Shown here: in pieces, positions 25,288 through 34,596 of the stretch
Numbering within the stretch: the stretch's first letter is position 1
Layout of the letters: each line of letters opens with the position of its first letter
Assembly: GCA_965226755.1 (NCBI GenBank)
Contig: CBDDDT010000003.1
Span: 62,001 to 126,000, forward strand
Length of the DNA stretch: 64,000 bases
Direction of reading: 5' to 3'
Source: Bog-113 sp965226755
GTDB lineage: Bacteria; Acidobacteriota; Terriglobia; Bryobacterales; Bryobacteraceae
Notes under the pieces: generated by a model
Told to the model about the DNA's origin: nothing
Database searches by the model: none
Seen by the model: the letters and a program-made list of their open reading frames with translations, nothing else
Program-made: the position numbers and the translations under genes

Positions 25288-25851
25288 CTAGAACACGGCT
25301 CGTTTCATAGTAGCCATGGACTCGCGGACGAAGCGGCGTTGGAGATGACGCGCGAGAGGGAAGGCGAGACGGGCGAGCGGGTCGCGCGGACGGGAGAAAG
25401 CGAGCAGGTCGAAATGGACGGCGCCGTCGGCGGATCGCTCCACCTGGAATCTCTCTTCGCCGGATTCGCTGTGACCGGGAAGCGTGCCGTAAGCGAAAGC
25501 TTGGCGATCGGGTTCGTCGATGACGTAGACGATGCGGGCGGAGTTCAGCGACCAGAAACCAAAGTGACGGAAGGCGACGGCGACGACGGCTCCCTGGCGC
25601 ACTTCCGGCGACGGCGGGTAGAGACGGCACCAGGGAAGTTGAAACATCGCCCAGGCGCGTAGTGCGCGGACGGCGCGATCCCAAGCCGTGGGGCCCTGGC
25701 CGAGCAGGAGGCGGTTATGGTCGACGCGGTAGCCGGGCGGGAACTGGCCGGTTTCCGTGCCCCCGTGCTGGGGATAGGTGAATGCGGCCGTTTGTCCCGC
25801 TGTCAAGGACGCCTGCACGAGCGCCGGGTTGGGCGCCCGAAGGAGAAGCAT
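25288..25851 (-). CDS. DUF1990 family protein
   Basis: 187 residues. Family marks: YRVDHNRLLLGQGPTAWDRAVRALRAWAMFQLPWCRLYPPSPEV and the C-terminal FPLARHLQRRFVRESMATMKRA are characteristic of DUF1990 proteins found in bacteria and plants. Their function is unknown; the fold is thought to bind hydrophobic ligands. No signal peptide. The gene lies 23 bases behind the first glycosyltransferase of the polysaccharide cluster and just ahead of the amidohydrolase. Confidence 0.8.
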   Translation of the reverse strand: MLLLRAPNPALVQASLTAGQTAAFTYPQHGGTETGQFPPGYRVDHNRLLLGQGPTAWDRAVRALRAWAMFQLPWCRLYPPSPEVRQGAVVAVAFRHFGFWSLNSARIVYVIDEPDRQAFAYGTLPGHSESGEERFQVERSADGAVHFDLLAFSRPRDPLARLAFPLARHLQRRFVRESMATMKRAVF

Positions 25852-25874
25852 GTGCTCAGTAGAGCACTGACAGT

Positions 25875-27068
25875 TTAGTTGGCGCGAGTGACTTCGGCGT
25901 GGGCGCGGGTGGTCAGGGTTAACGCAGCCGCCGCCGTCGGACGCGCATGATCGGCGACCCGATTCGAAAGGACATCCGCGTAAAGGCGCGCGGTGCGCTG
26001 GGCCATCAGGCCGACCGTGAATTCGGCGTTGACCCGCTGGCGGGCCGCATGGCTGAAAATGGCGCCGAGCGCGCGATCGGCGAGGAGCAGATTCAACGCG
26101 TGCGCGAGCGCAGCGGGATCCTGGGGCGGAACAGTCAGGCCGGTTTCGTTGTGACGGGAGACGAAGGGAACGCCGCTATCGAGGTCCGTGTTGACCACGG
26201 GAAGGCCGCACGCCATGGCTTCCAGCTGCACGATGCCGAACGCTTCACTGCGGGCGACGGACGGAAAGGCGAAGACGTCGGCGGCTTTGTAATAGGGCGC
26301 GAGGGAATCGTTCTGAATCTCGCCCAGGAAGGTGACTTTATCCTGAAGGCCGTTTTCGATCACCTGGCGCACGAGGGGTTGCCGAAGCGGACCGTCGCCG
26401 ATCAGGAGAAGCCGCCCATGCACGGTGCGCATGGCGTCGATCAGGTACTTGAATCCCTTGTAATAGACCAGGCGGCCGACGGCGACGACGAGGCGCGGCC
26501 CGAAACGAGCGCGGACGGCGGCGATCTCTTCGGGTTGCGCGCTGGCGAGGCGGGCTTGCGGGATTCCGTACGGGATGACCACGCACTTGTCCTTATGTCG
26601 CTGCAAGGGGCGCGACGAATCGAGATAGCGCTGGGAGGTGCAGATGATGGCGGAACTGCGCCGAAGCAGCCATTGGAGAAACGGCTCGAAGGCGGCGCCC
26701 AGAAACTTTTGGCGCACGATGTCGCTGTGATAAGTGAGCACGACGGGGCCGCGATGACGGCTGGCGAGCAAGGCAAGCGTCGCGGCGGGATTGGGGAGAT
26801 GGAGGTGAAGAATATCGGCCTGGGAGTTCCGGATTGCGGGGATGAGGCCTGGGCAGAAGGAGGCGGACGCGAAGCTGAAGCGCACGCCGGCGCGGAGGAC
26901 GTGAACGGGTCCATCCATCTCGGAGACGCTGCCGGGGCCGTCGTTGGCGACGATGGCTTCCACGCGATGAGACTTCGCGAGTTCGCGGCAGAGATTTTGA
27001 AGATGGGTTTCAATGCCGCCCATGTGAGGCGGATAGAATTTCCCGACGTGCAGAACCTGCTCATTCAT
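25875..27068 (-). CDS. Glycosyltransferase family 4
   Basis: 397 residues from ATG 27068, which overlaps the epimerase stop (ATGA). GT-B fold: N-terminal HVGKFYPPHMGGIETHLQNL, the central linker LVVAVGRLVYYKGFKYLIDAM, and the E-x7-E nucleotide-sugar motif in EAFGIVQLEAMACGLPVV. The donor is not predictable. It is the last sugar-transferase of the exopolysaccharide cluster. The C-terminus has an extra basic/Ala-rich tail (ARPTAAAALTLTTRAHAE). Confidence 0.9.
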   Translation of the reverse strand: MNEQVLHVGKFYPPHMGGIETHLQNLCRELAKSHRVEAIVANDGPGSVSEMDGPVHVLRAGVRFSFASASFCPGLIPAIRNSQADILHLHLPNPAATLALLASRHRGPVVLTYHSDIVRQKFLGAAFEPFLQWLLRRSSAIICTSQRYLDSSRPLQRHKDKCVVIPYGIPQARLASAQPEEIAAVRARFGPRLVVAVGRLVYYKGFKYLIDAMRTVHGRLLLIGDGPLRQPLVRQVIENGLQDKVTFLGEIQNDSLAPYYKAADVFAFPSVARSEAFGIVQLEAMACGLPVVNTDLDSGVPFVSRHNETGLTVPPQDPAALAHALNLLLADRALGAIFSHAARQRVNAEFTVGLMAQRTARLYADVLSNRVADHARPTAAAALTLTTRAHAEVTRAN

Positions 27069-28087
27069 TCGAATAGTTCCTTGTTGTGGGCAACCCATGC
27101 CTGCAAACGGTCGAGCCCCGCGGCGACGCCGATCCGGGGAGACCACTCCAGCTCCGAGGAAGCGCGGCGGATGTCGGAGACGAAAATACGCTGATCGCCG
27201 GGACGCCAGTCCGCGTGCGAGTACTGCAAGGCTTTGTACTTCCGCTTCAAGAAGGACAACAGCTCCAGCAACGAAAGCGCGTTCGTGGAACCGCCGCCGA
27301 CGTTGTAGACGCGGCCCGCGGCGATATCGATCCGGCTGGCGGCCGCATCGTAAGCATCGAGCAGATCGTCGATAAACAGGACGTCGCGAACCTGCTTGCC
27401 GTCGCCATAAACGGTGATCGGCTTGGCGAGTTCCGCGGCGATGGTGAACCAGGCGACCCAGCCCTGATCCTCGACTCCGAATTGCCGGTACCCGTAGATG
27501 CAGGACTGGCGGAGGACGACGGTTTTCAATCCATAGATGCGGAAATAATCGCGAAAATACTGATCCGCCGCGCCTTTCGAGCAGCCGTAGGGGGAATGGA
27601 AGTCGAGCGGTTGATCCTCGGGGACGCCGAGAGGACGCGCAGCGAAACGGTAACGTTCCGGGCCTTGCTGGACTTCGAGATCTTCCAAGCCGCCATAAAC
27701 CTTATTTGTAGAAGAGTAAAGAATCGGGCACGTTACTCTCGCTTTTCTGGCGGCTTCGAGGACGTTGAAGCTGCCGGCGGCGTTGATCTCGAAATCCTCG
27801 CGAGGATCGGCCACGGAGGTGGTTACGGCGACCTGGCCGCCGAGATGGAGGATGAGGCCGGCGCCGGCGTGCCGCGCGAAGATGCGGTCCATGGCGGCGC
27901 GGTCGCGAAGATCGTTTTTGTGGAATTCGAGACTGCCCTGGGGACGCAGCCAGTCGAGATTGCGCTGCGTGCCTTTGCGGGAAAGGTCATCGACGACGAC
28001 CACATGGTGGCCTTGGGCGAGGTAGCGGCTGGCGGCGTTGCAGCCGATGAATCCGGCGCCGCCGGTAATGAGAATGGTTTTGGTCAT
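27065..28087 (-). CDS. NAD-dependent sugar epimerase (CDP-paratose 2-epimerase-like)
   Basis: 340 residues from ATG 28087. Extended SDR: TGGAGFIG at 8-15 for NAD binding, the catalytic triad in YSSTNKVYG (Thr/Ser) and SPYGCSKGAADQYF (Tyr, Lys). The segment QSCIYGYRQFGVEDQGWVAWF is characteristic of CDP-paratose/tyvelose 2-epimerases rather than UDP-glucose 4-epimerase, so the cluster may make a dideoxy or related rare sugar; partner enzymes for such a pathway are absent here, so this is tentative. One base separates it from the next gene. Confidence 0.88.
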   Translation of the reverse strand: MTKTILITGGAGFIGCNAASRYLAQGHHVVVVDDLSRKGTQRNLDWLRPQGSLEFHKNDLRDRAAMDRIFARHAGAGLILHLGGQVAVTTSVADPREDFEINAAGSFNVLEAARKARVTCPILYSSTNKVYGGLEDLEVQQGPERYRFAARPLGVPEDQPLDFHSPYGCSKGAADQYFRDYFRIYGLKTVVLRQSCIYGYRQFGVEDQGWVAWFTIAAELAKPITVYGDGKQVRDVLFIDDLLDAYDAAASRIDIAAGRVYNVGGGSTNALSLLELLSFLKRKYKALQYSHADWRPGDQRIFVSDIRRASSELEWSPRIGVAAGLDRLQAWVAHNKELFE

Positions 28088-28088
28088 G

Positions 28089-29249
28089 TCACGTGGTTTC
28101 GAGTTTGGGGGAGGACAGGATGGCTTGGTAGAGCTGGAGCGTTTCGGCGGCGTTGCGGTCCCAGGAGAAGCGGCGGGCGCGGGCGATGCCGGCGGCAATT
28201 CTGCGCTCGTGAGCGGCGGAGCGGGACTGGCGTTCGCGGAGCAATCGCGAGACCGCGTCCACCCAGGATGCGAGGGAGGCAACGGGGCAAAATTCGGCTG
28301 GGTTGAATTCAGCGGGGCCGGCCACTTCGCGGAGCGCGGGAATATCGGAGGCGATCACCGGGGCGCCGCAGGCGAGGGCTTCGGCGAGGGGCAAGCCGAA
28401 CCCCTCGGTCTCGGACGGAAGCAACAGAAGAGAGGCGCGGCGATAGATCGCGGCCAGCAAGCGGCTGCCCAGGAAGGCGAAAGAGACGACGTGGCCTTCG
28501 AGACCGAGCGAGCGCAGGAGATCTCTCTGGGCCGGTGTGAAGGGCGCGCCGACGCGCACGAGCCGAAGGTTCGGGTGATGCTTGCGGCATGCGGCGAAGA
28601 CGCGGAGAAGCACGTCGATGCGTTTGCGGGGGATGGTGCTGCCCACATGGAGCAGGTCCAAGAAATGCCCCGGCGGTCCCAAGAGGCGCGCGGCGGCGCG
28701 GTCCCATTCCGGATACGGCGCGGGCGTGAAGCAGGGGTCGATTCCGTTATGGATGACGCGCACGCGATCAGGGGCGGCGACGCCGTAGCGGAGCAGCTGG
28801 GCACGCGTGGCTTCGCTGACGCAGACGATGGCGGCAGCTTTTTCGAGACCTCGAAGAATGTGGCGGACCATGCTGCGGAACCAGTATGAACGAGGCTCGC
28901 GGGCGGGTTCAAACAGGCAGCGAAAGGTGTCCAGATCGTGGCAGGTGACGACGGTGCGGCCGGGCGGGAGGCGATGCACAAGCTGCGAGTAGCTGTGGTC
29001 GATGACGTGGAAGAGATCGAAGCGCGACAGGGTTCCGGCGAGACGCGGATAGTGCCACATGCGGTTGATCAGCCGGTCGGCATTGAAGGCGGCGCGGAAG
29101 TGGCGCTTCATGAGCGGTTGAATACGGGTGGCTTGGACTTCGCCCGTGCGCTCCCGCAAGCGGCCGAGGAGCGCGGTGGCCGCCATGTCCATGCTGGGCC
29201 AGTTCTCTTCAGCGAAATCGCAAAGGATTGCCAGACGGGCGGGGTTCAT
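28089..29249 (-). CDS. Glycosyltransferase family 4
   Basis: 386 residues. GT-B enzyme with DLFHVIDHSYSQLVHRLPPGRTVVTCHDLD in the acceptor half, RVRVIHNGIDPCFTP at the hinge, and the donor-site EGFGLPLAEALACGAPVIASD (E-x7-E). Similar to mannosyl/rhamnosyltransferases of O-antigen and capsule clusters. It starts inside the stop codon of the preceding gene (ATGA), so it is coupled to it. Confidence 0.9.
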   Translation of the reverse strand: MNPARLAILCDFAEENWPSMDMAATALLGRLRERTGEVQATRIQPLMKRHFRAAFNADRLINRMWHYPRLAGTLSRFDLFHVIDHSYSQLVHRLPPGRTVVTCHDLDTFRCLFEPAREPRSYWFRSMVRHILRGLEKAAAIVCVSEATRAQLLRYGVAAPDRVRVIHNGIDPCFTPAPYPEWDRAAARLLGPPGHFLDLLHVGSTIPRKRIDVLLRVFAACRKHHPNLRLVRVGAPFTPAQRDLLRSLGLEGHVVSFAFLGSRLLAAIYRRASLLLLPSETEGFGLPLAEALACGAPVIASDIPALREVAGPAEFNPAEFCPVASLASWVDAVSRLLRERQSRSAAHERRIAAGIARARRFSWDRNAAETLQLYQAILSSPKLETT

Positions 29250-30484
29250 GCGACGGATAACTCCGGCCGGGAAGACCGTTCGCGGCAGACGCGTTCAAAC
29301 AGTTCGAGGAGATTGTCGACGTGCGCGAGCAGATGGAATCGCGCGGCGCTGGCGGCGGCTCCCGCGCAGAGTTGTTGGTAGAAAGCAGGGTCCGCCAGGC
29401 AGTCCGCGATGGCGGCGGCGAGCCCGGCGGCGGTGGGCGGATCGCCGGGGGCCATCATCCCGTTCAGACCGGGGACCAGCCATTCGCCGATCCCGCCGAC
29501 ATCGAAAGCGGCGACAGGAACGGAGAATGCGAAGGCTTCCGGACCGACTTTGCCGAAAGGCTCCGGCCACAGACTGGGAAGGACGAGGAGGTGCGTCTCC
29601 CGAAAGAGCTGGTGGAGGTCGCGGCGCGCGCGCCATCCATGGAAATGGACGGTGATGGCGGGATGCAGCAAGGTGAGAGCCGCGGCGAGGCGCTGCCACG
29701 ATTGCCGCTCGGGGCCGTCGCCGGCGAGATCGAGCCGGATGGGCCGGGCGAGCGCGGATTGAACGCGGGGCAGAGCGCGCAGAAGGGTGCGGCCGCCTTT
29801 CAGCTTTTCCATGCGACCGACGAAGAGCAGGCGCGCGGTTTCGAGCAGATCGGGCGGCGGGGCGGCGGCGCGCTCGTGACCACCGGCCGCTTCGTAAGGG
29901 AGACCGTGGATGCGCTCGGGCCGGATGCCGTGGCGCCGGTATTCGTCTTCCATGTGGCGGGAGTGGGTGATGACGGCATCGTAGCGGGATAGCACGGCGA
30001 GGCGGTCGCGCTCGGTCCGGTAGCGCCGCAGCATGGTCACGGGGCTGAATCCGCCGCACCGACGCGGGAAATAACGCGCGAGGCACGCGGGGCCAAAGGT
30101 TCGGGCGCAGGGCTGGATCATGGGGAACTGGGTGGTCTTCAGTCCGCTGATGCAGACGCCGTAGTAGTTGTGCACGGAATAGACGCAGGGAGCGATGCGG
30201 AGCAGCGCGGATTGAAACGCGGGATCGATATCGCCATGCACGTGGATGACGGCGGGGCGGAAAGCGCGCACGCGATCGAGCGACTGGGCTTCGCCCAGGA
30301 CGGGAACGTGAACCAGTTCCGTGGCGGGGCCGGTGCGGACGGCGGCGCGGTCGGCGGGTTCATCGTGGAAGTAGAGGAATTGAAGCTGGTGGCCGCGGCG
30401 TTCGAATTCCGGAAGGACGACGTCCAGGTTCTGCTCGGCGCCCCCGATTTTCCGGCGGCTGGAGTTGACGATGGTGAGCCTCAC
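29246..30484 (-). CDS. Glycosyltransferase family 4
   Basis: 412 residues from GTG 30484, overlapping the previous stop as GTGA. N-terminal VNSSRRKIGGAEQNLDVVLPEFERRGH is typical of GT4 enzymes, and the donor site reads EPFGKVGPEAFAFSVPVAAFDVGG (E-x7-E). A Cys/His patch (GVCISGLKTTQFPMIQPCARTFGPACLARYFPRRCGG) in the acceptor half is seen in a subgroup of GT4 enzymes and may hold a structural metal. Acceptor and donor unknown. Confidence 0.88.
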   Translation of the reverse strand: MRLTIVNSSRRKIGGAEQNLDVVLPEFERRGHQLQFLYFHDEPADRAAVRTGPATELVHVPVLGEAQSLDRVRAFRPAVIHVHGDIDPAFQSALLRIAPCVYSVHNYYGVCISGLKTTQFPMIQPCARTFGPACLARYFPRRCGGFSPVTMLRRYRTERDRLAVLSRYDAVITHSRHMEDEYRRHGIRPERIHGLPYEAAGGHERAAAPPPDLLETARLLFVGRMEKLKGGRTLLRALPRVQSALARPIRLDLAGDGPERQSWQRLAAALTLLHPAITVHFHGWRARRDLHQLFRETHLLVLPSLWPEPFGKVGPEAFAFSVPVAAFDVGGIGEWLVPGLNGMMAPGDPPTAAGLAAAIADCLADPAFYQQLCAGAAASAARFHLLAHVDNLLELFERVCRERSSRPELSVA

Positions 30485-31641
30485 GCGGCGGCTCCGCTGG
30501 ATGCGGCAGGCGGATCAATTGCGCGGCGTCGCAGAGCGGCGATGGTGTGTCGGACGGCGAATAAGTCTTCGTAAAGCGCGTGCGCGGAACGGCCGGTGGC
30601 GCGGCGCAGATCGCGGTCGCGGAGCAGTTCGAGGACCGCGGCGGCTAGATCGCCGGGAGCGGCGGAGCGGGCGAGTCGGACGGCGCCGCTGGCGCGCCAG
30701 AAGCGCTCGCTAAGCGGGCCGAGGTTGGTCACGATGGGGATGCCGAGGGAAAGCGCGGCCATTGCGCTGCCGCGACGGGAGGAGATGCCGTCAGGGTAAG
30801 GCTGCAGGAGGACATCACAGGCGCAGAGCTGCCCGGCGACGGCCGGGGCGGAGAGGGCGCCGGTGGAGAGCAGGCGCGGCGCGGCTTCGGGATGCGCGTG
30901 TACGAGGCGAAGGCGGAATTCGTGACTTCCCGATCCTGCCAGGAGGATGACGGCATTGGTTTGCGCGAGGAGGCGATGGATGGCGGGCTGGAGGCATTGG
31001 GCGACGTCCGGGCGGAATGCGCCGAAATGGCCGACTACGGGCTGCGCCGTCGCGGGCGGCGCGATGGCCGGGCGCAAGGACGACGGAGCGGAGACGTTGC
31101 TGGGCACGGGGAGCCACTCGAAGGACCGAAGCCTGCGCAGGCGCCAAGGCCGCAATTCGCGGGCCCAAGCGGGAATGGAAATCCACACGCGGGACGCGGC
31201 ATCCAGCAGGGCGGCGATCATGAAGCGGTGCACGGCGGCGGCGGCATTCTGACGCCAGTTCCCTTCCCCGAAAGCGAGAAAGGGTTCGTGAACCATGAGC
31301 TCGACGGCGTCTCCGCGCAGGCGGGCGCGGGCCCAGATCCAGAGGGGGAAACCCACATTGAGGCTGCGGAAGCCGAAGCTGTGCGGGGTCCACTGCACGA
31401 GGAAGCGGCGCGGGGCGGGGACGGCGCTGAGCGCGCGGCCGAGGCGCAGCAGATCGAGCGGGGAGAAGCGACCGGCCACGCGGTGAACGGCGACACCGCG
31501 CTCATTGGTTGTGCCCGCGCGGCCAGGCGCCCACACGTGGACACGGTCTCCCGCCGCGGTGAGTTCGGAGGCGATCAGGGCTGTGTAGTCGCCGACTCCG
31601 CCGGGGCTGGGCGGGTATTCGCCAGTGAAGATGTGAATCAT
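30481..31641 (-). CDS. Divergent glycosyltransferase family 4-like protein
   Basis: 386 residues from ATG 31641, overlapping the previous stop (ATGA). The N-terminus IFTGEYPPSPGGVGDYTALIASELTAAGD is a standard GT4 opening and VGHFGAFRPDVAQCLQPAIHRLL is a GT-B hinge. The donor site is unusual: QPYPDGISSRRGSAMAALSLG replaces the normal E-x7-E, with Asp and no paired Glu. Either donor binding differs or activity is lost. It follows the membrane glycosyltransferase. Confidence 0.75.
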   Translation of the reverse strand: MIHIFTGEYPPSPGGVGDYTALIASELTAAGDRVHVWAPGRAGTTNERGVAVHRVAGRFSPLDLLRLGRALSAVPAPRRFLVQWTPHSFGFRSLNVGFPLWIWARARLRGDAVELMVHEPFLAFGEGNWRQNAAAAVHRFMIAALLDAASRVWISIPAWARELRPWRLRRLRSFEWLPVPSNVSAPSSLRPAIAPPATAQPVVGHFGAFRPDVAQCLQPAIHRLLAQTNAVILLAGSGSHEFRLRLVHAHPEAAPRLLSTGALSAPAVAGQLCACDVLLQPYPDGISSRRGSAMAALSLGIPIVTNLGPLSERFWRASGAVRLARSAAPGDLAAAVLELLRDRDLRRATGRSAHALYEDLFAVRHTIAALRRRAIDPPAASSGAAA

Positions 31642-33017
31642 TTCCGGTTTTGGGAGCGGGGCCAGAATAAGCGGGCCCAGAAGAGGTCGGAGTGCACGCT
31701 CTTCGGATTCCAACCGCTCGCGACCAATGAATCAAACAGTGGCGTGCCGGTGCGCTGAATCTCCTGCGAATTTGTCAGGAGCGGGGGAGGAAGGCCGGCG
31801 AGCAGGCGGAGCATCAACCAGTTCACGGCGAGCGGCGAATAGCGCGGATTGAAGCGGAGGTCGTCGAGATCGAGACGGTTGGCGCCGCCCGCGGGCTGGC
31901 CGGGGTAGAAGGCGGTGCGGGGCAACTCGTAATTGCGCACGGCGAAATCGGAGGCGAGAGGATCGACAAAGACGGCGAGAGATTGCACGCAGAGCCCGGC
32001 GCAGGCGGTGAGGACGGCGGCGCGCGGCCAGCGTCCGGCCTTGAGGAGCTCGACGGCGGGAATGCACATGAGCACGACGCCGGGGTTGAGGAAGCGAATG
32101 CCCCAGGAATCGTCACCGGACCAATCCCACCAGCAGGAGTAGAGGAGGATTTCGGAGACCAGGACGGAGGCGAAGAACCAATATTCGCGTGGGACATGGC
32201 GCGCGCGGACGCGACGAACAAGCGCGAATGCACCCAGGAAGAGCGGCGGCGAGTAAAGGAAAATACTCTTGCCCGCTGAAAAAAGGATGCCGTAGAGACC
32301 GGCGAGAAAGGGTTCGCTGAACGGCTCGCCCGCATAACCGGCTTCGCGGAGCGTTCCCCAGCGGACCCAGTTGGCGGCGGCGTTCAAGGCCAGCGCGGGG
32401 AGACACGCCAGCGCCATTTTGCCGGCCAGGCGAAGACGGCGCGGAGGCCAGCAGCTCCAGACGATGAGAAGCAGGACGGGGATGACCGCGTCGGGCCGGA
32501 TGGTGATGGCGCAACTGGCCAGAGCGGCGCCGAGGGCGGGCTTTCCGGAAGTGACGGCGAGAAATCCGGCGAACAGAAACGTGAGGACGAGCTGTTCGAT
32601 GGAATCCATGCGCGAACAGGGGAGCCAGACGGTGCAAAAGCCGATGAGGAACAGAGCTCGGGCGGTGGCGGCGGAGCTGAATCGCCGACGCAGATAGCGG
32701 GCCAACAGGGTCAGGAATACAGCCGCGTTCAGGATGAACAGCAGCATGTAAATGGGGCCCTCGGCGTGAATGTGCGTGACGCGGTTGAGAAGCTCGGCGG
32801 CGGCGAGAAACGGCATGGCGAGGAGCGAGTGGCCGATGGAATATTTGCAATAAGAGGCGCCGAGGCCCGCGTCGTCAATGCGCGCGGTGTGGTGGAACAG
32901 CATCGACTTGGCCCAGGCGATGCGGTAGGAGCTGTCCCCGTTATCGAGGTGTCCGGCCCAGGTGACGAGATAGACGGCCATGAGGCAGAGCGTCAATCGG
33001 ATGGGCCGATCGACCAA
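31638..33017 (-). CDS. Polytopic membrane glycosyltransferase-like protein (GT39/GT83-type)
   Basis: 459 residues from TTG 33017, chosen for the AAGGGA site just upstream; a TTG at 33068 overlapping the flippase stop is an alternative and the longer open frame to 33611 is not plausible. About ten hydrophobic helices (LCLMAVYLVTWAGHL; MLLFILNAAVFLTLLARYL; VIPVLLLIVWSCW). The first loop has GHLDNGDSSYRIAWAKSM with Asp residues in the position of catalytic Asp in protein-mannosyl/arabinosyl transferases that use lipid-linked sugars. Probably adds a sugar in the periplasm during polysaccharide assembly. Confidence 0.72.
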   Translation of the reverse strand: MVDRPIRLTLCLMAVYLVTWAGHLDNGDSSYRIAWAKSMLFHHTARIDDAGLGASYCKYSIGHSLLAMPFLAAAELLNRVTHIHAEGPIYMLLFILNAAVFLTLLARYLRRRFSSAATARALFLIGFCTVWLPCSRMDSIEQLVLTFLFAGFLAVTSGKPALGAALASCAITIRPDAVIPVLLLIVWSCWPPRRLRLAGKMALACLPALALNAAANWVRWGTLREAGYAGEPFSEPFLAGLYGILFSAGKSIFLYSPPLFLGAFALVRRVRARHVPREYWFFASVLVSEILLYSCWWDWSGDDSWGIRFLNPGVVLMCIPAVELLKAGRWPRAAVLTACAGLCVQSLAVFVDPLASDFAVRNYELPRTAFYPGQPAGGANRLDLDDLRFNPRYSPLAVNWLMLRLLAGLPPPLLTNSQEIQRTGTPLFDSLVASGWNPKSVHSDLFWARLFWPRSQNRK

Positions 33018-33064
33018 GGGTTTTCCCTTCCGCGGAATGGCGGGGCGAGCGAGCAGGACGGGCG

Positions 33065-34591
33065 TCAACGCTCTTCCGCCGGAGTGAGGCGCGCGAACGA
33101 GCGAAGCGCTTCGAGGTGGGGTTCGAGATAGGGCCTCAGGGAAGACTGGAGCGCTACAGGAAACATCAGGACTGAATAAAGAAGAACGGCGAGCGCCGCG
33201 CTGAGAGCGAGAATGGCGGGGCCGGAGTGGGCAGCGGCCGCGCCTAGCAGGCTGGCCGCCCAACCAGCGGCGGCCATGCGCCAGAACCATCCGGCAAGGG
33301 GCTTGGCGAGGTTCAGGAGGGATGTGTCGAGTTCGCGCGCCAAGCGGCGGCCGTTCCCGAACAGGAGCACGCAGGAGGTGCTGACGATGGAACCCGCCAG
33401 AACGCCGACGACGGAATGAATGGCCCAGGCAAACAGGATGGAGAGCGCCGTACTGAGAATGCCGTCGGCAAGGCTGGTCGCGGCGAGCAGCCGTTCGTGA
33501 CCGAAAGCGAAGAGCGTGTAGATGGCCGCGATGTTGAGGTGCCGCAAGAGCATGGATACGGCGAATAGGAGAGTGAGCAGAAGACCTCCATAGTTTCGAG
33601 CGCCCATCCAAAGTGGGACGAAACCAGGATTGACGGCCAAGGTGAAGGTGACGACCAGACCGCTGGCCAGAAGCATGGCGAGGGTGAGCGCGCCGCTGAC
33701 GGAAGCGAGGCGTTCGCGAACGGCGGAAACGCGCATTTCGCTCAAGCCGGGCTCGGCCGCGCGCATGATGCCCTGGGGCTGGTTGGCGAGAACATTGATC
33801 AGCTTGCCGGTGCAGTTATAAGGAACGACGGCGGCGGCGCCGAAGAAATTGCCGATGATGGCGGAATCGGCGCCGTAGATGAGGACTTGCGCGACCTGAC
33901 TGACGCTGACCCAAAAGCCGCGAGCGAAGTGATGGCGCAAACCGGGGCCGGCGGGCTGAATCCATCGGGCGGGCAGCGCGTACGGGAAGCGCGAGCGCAG
34001 CCGCGCGAAGCACAGCAGGGCGTCGAGCGCCTGGTTGGCCGCCCACCCCGCGGCGAGGGATTCGAGACGAAAGCCGCGATAGACGAGCCCCGCGCTGACG
34101 AGAAGGCCGACGGCCCAGCTCAGCATGTAAGAGCGGCTGATGAAGGCGAGATCCTGCAAACCTTCGAGGAGCGCGCGGAAGATGCGGAAGGGAAACAGGA
34201 CGCTGAAGGCGAAGGCGGCAATGACGAGGGGCACGCGCACGGCGGTCCACGCGCGGGGAATGAAGAGCGCGAGCAGAGCCGCGGCGACAGCGATCAGCGC
34301 CGTCTGGAAAAGGAGGACGCGCGCGGTGCGGGCGACTAAGCGGGGGAGTTCGCGCGCGGCGTGCTCCCGTCCGGTGACGTAGGCGGTCTCACGAGGAAGC
34401 ATGGCGACGACGCCCATGTCCATTAGAGAGAGATAGACCAGCACCTGCTGCCCGACAATCCATAAGCCGTAACCGGACGGGCCGAGGCGGCGCAATAGGA
34501 AAGGGCTTAGCCAGAGGCCGGCCAGCATGGCAAGGGACTGACCGGCAAATCCGAGAACGACGCCGTGGGTGAAGGTGCGGGATCGCGGCAT
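33065..34591 (-). CDS. Wzx-type polysaccharide flippase (MATE/MOP superfamily)
   Basis: 508 residues from ATG 34591, with about 12-14 transmembrane helices. Opening FTHGVVLGFAGQSLAMLAGLWLSPFLLRRLGPSGYGLWIV is the hallmark N-terminus of oligosaccharide-lipid flippases (RfbX/Wzx). It moves undecaprenyl-linked repeat units across the inner membrane for polymerisation. It follows the ligase/polymerase gene after five bases, a Wzx-Wzy pair being the core of Wzy-dependent export. Confidence 0.88.
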   Translation of the reverse strand: MPRSRTFTHGVVLGFAGQSLAMLAGLWLSPFLLRRLGPSGYGLWIVGQQVLVYLSLMDMGVVAMLPRETAYVTGREHAARELPRLVARTARVLLFQTALIAVAAALLALFIPRAWTAVRVPLVIAAFAFSVLFPFRIFRALLEGLQDLAFISRSYMLSWAVGLLVSAGLVYRGFRLESLAAGWAANQALDALLCFARLRSRFPYALPARWIQPAGPGLRHHFARGFWVSVSQVAQVLIYGADSAIIGNFFGAAAVVPYNCTGKLINVLANQPQGIMRAAEPGLSEMRVSAVRERLASVSGALTLAMLLASGLVVTFTLAVNPGFVPLWMGARNYGGLLLTLLFAVSMLLRHLNIAAIYTLFAFGHERLLAATSLADGILSTALSILFAWAIHSVVGVLAGSIVSTSCVLLFGNGRRLARELDTSLLNLAKPLAGWFWRMAAAGWAASLLGAAAAHSGPAILALSAALAVLLYSVLMFPVALQSSLRPYLEPHLEALRSFARLTPAEER

Positions 34592-34596
34592 GGGGA

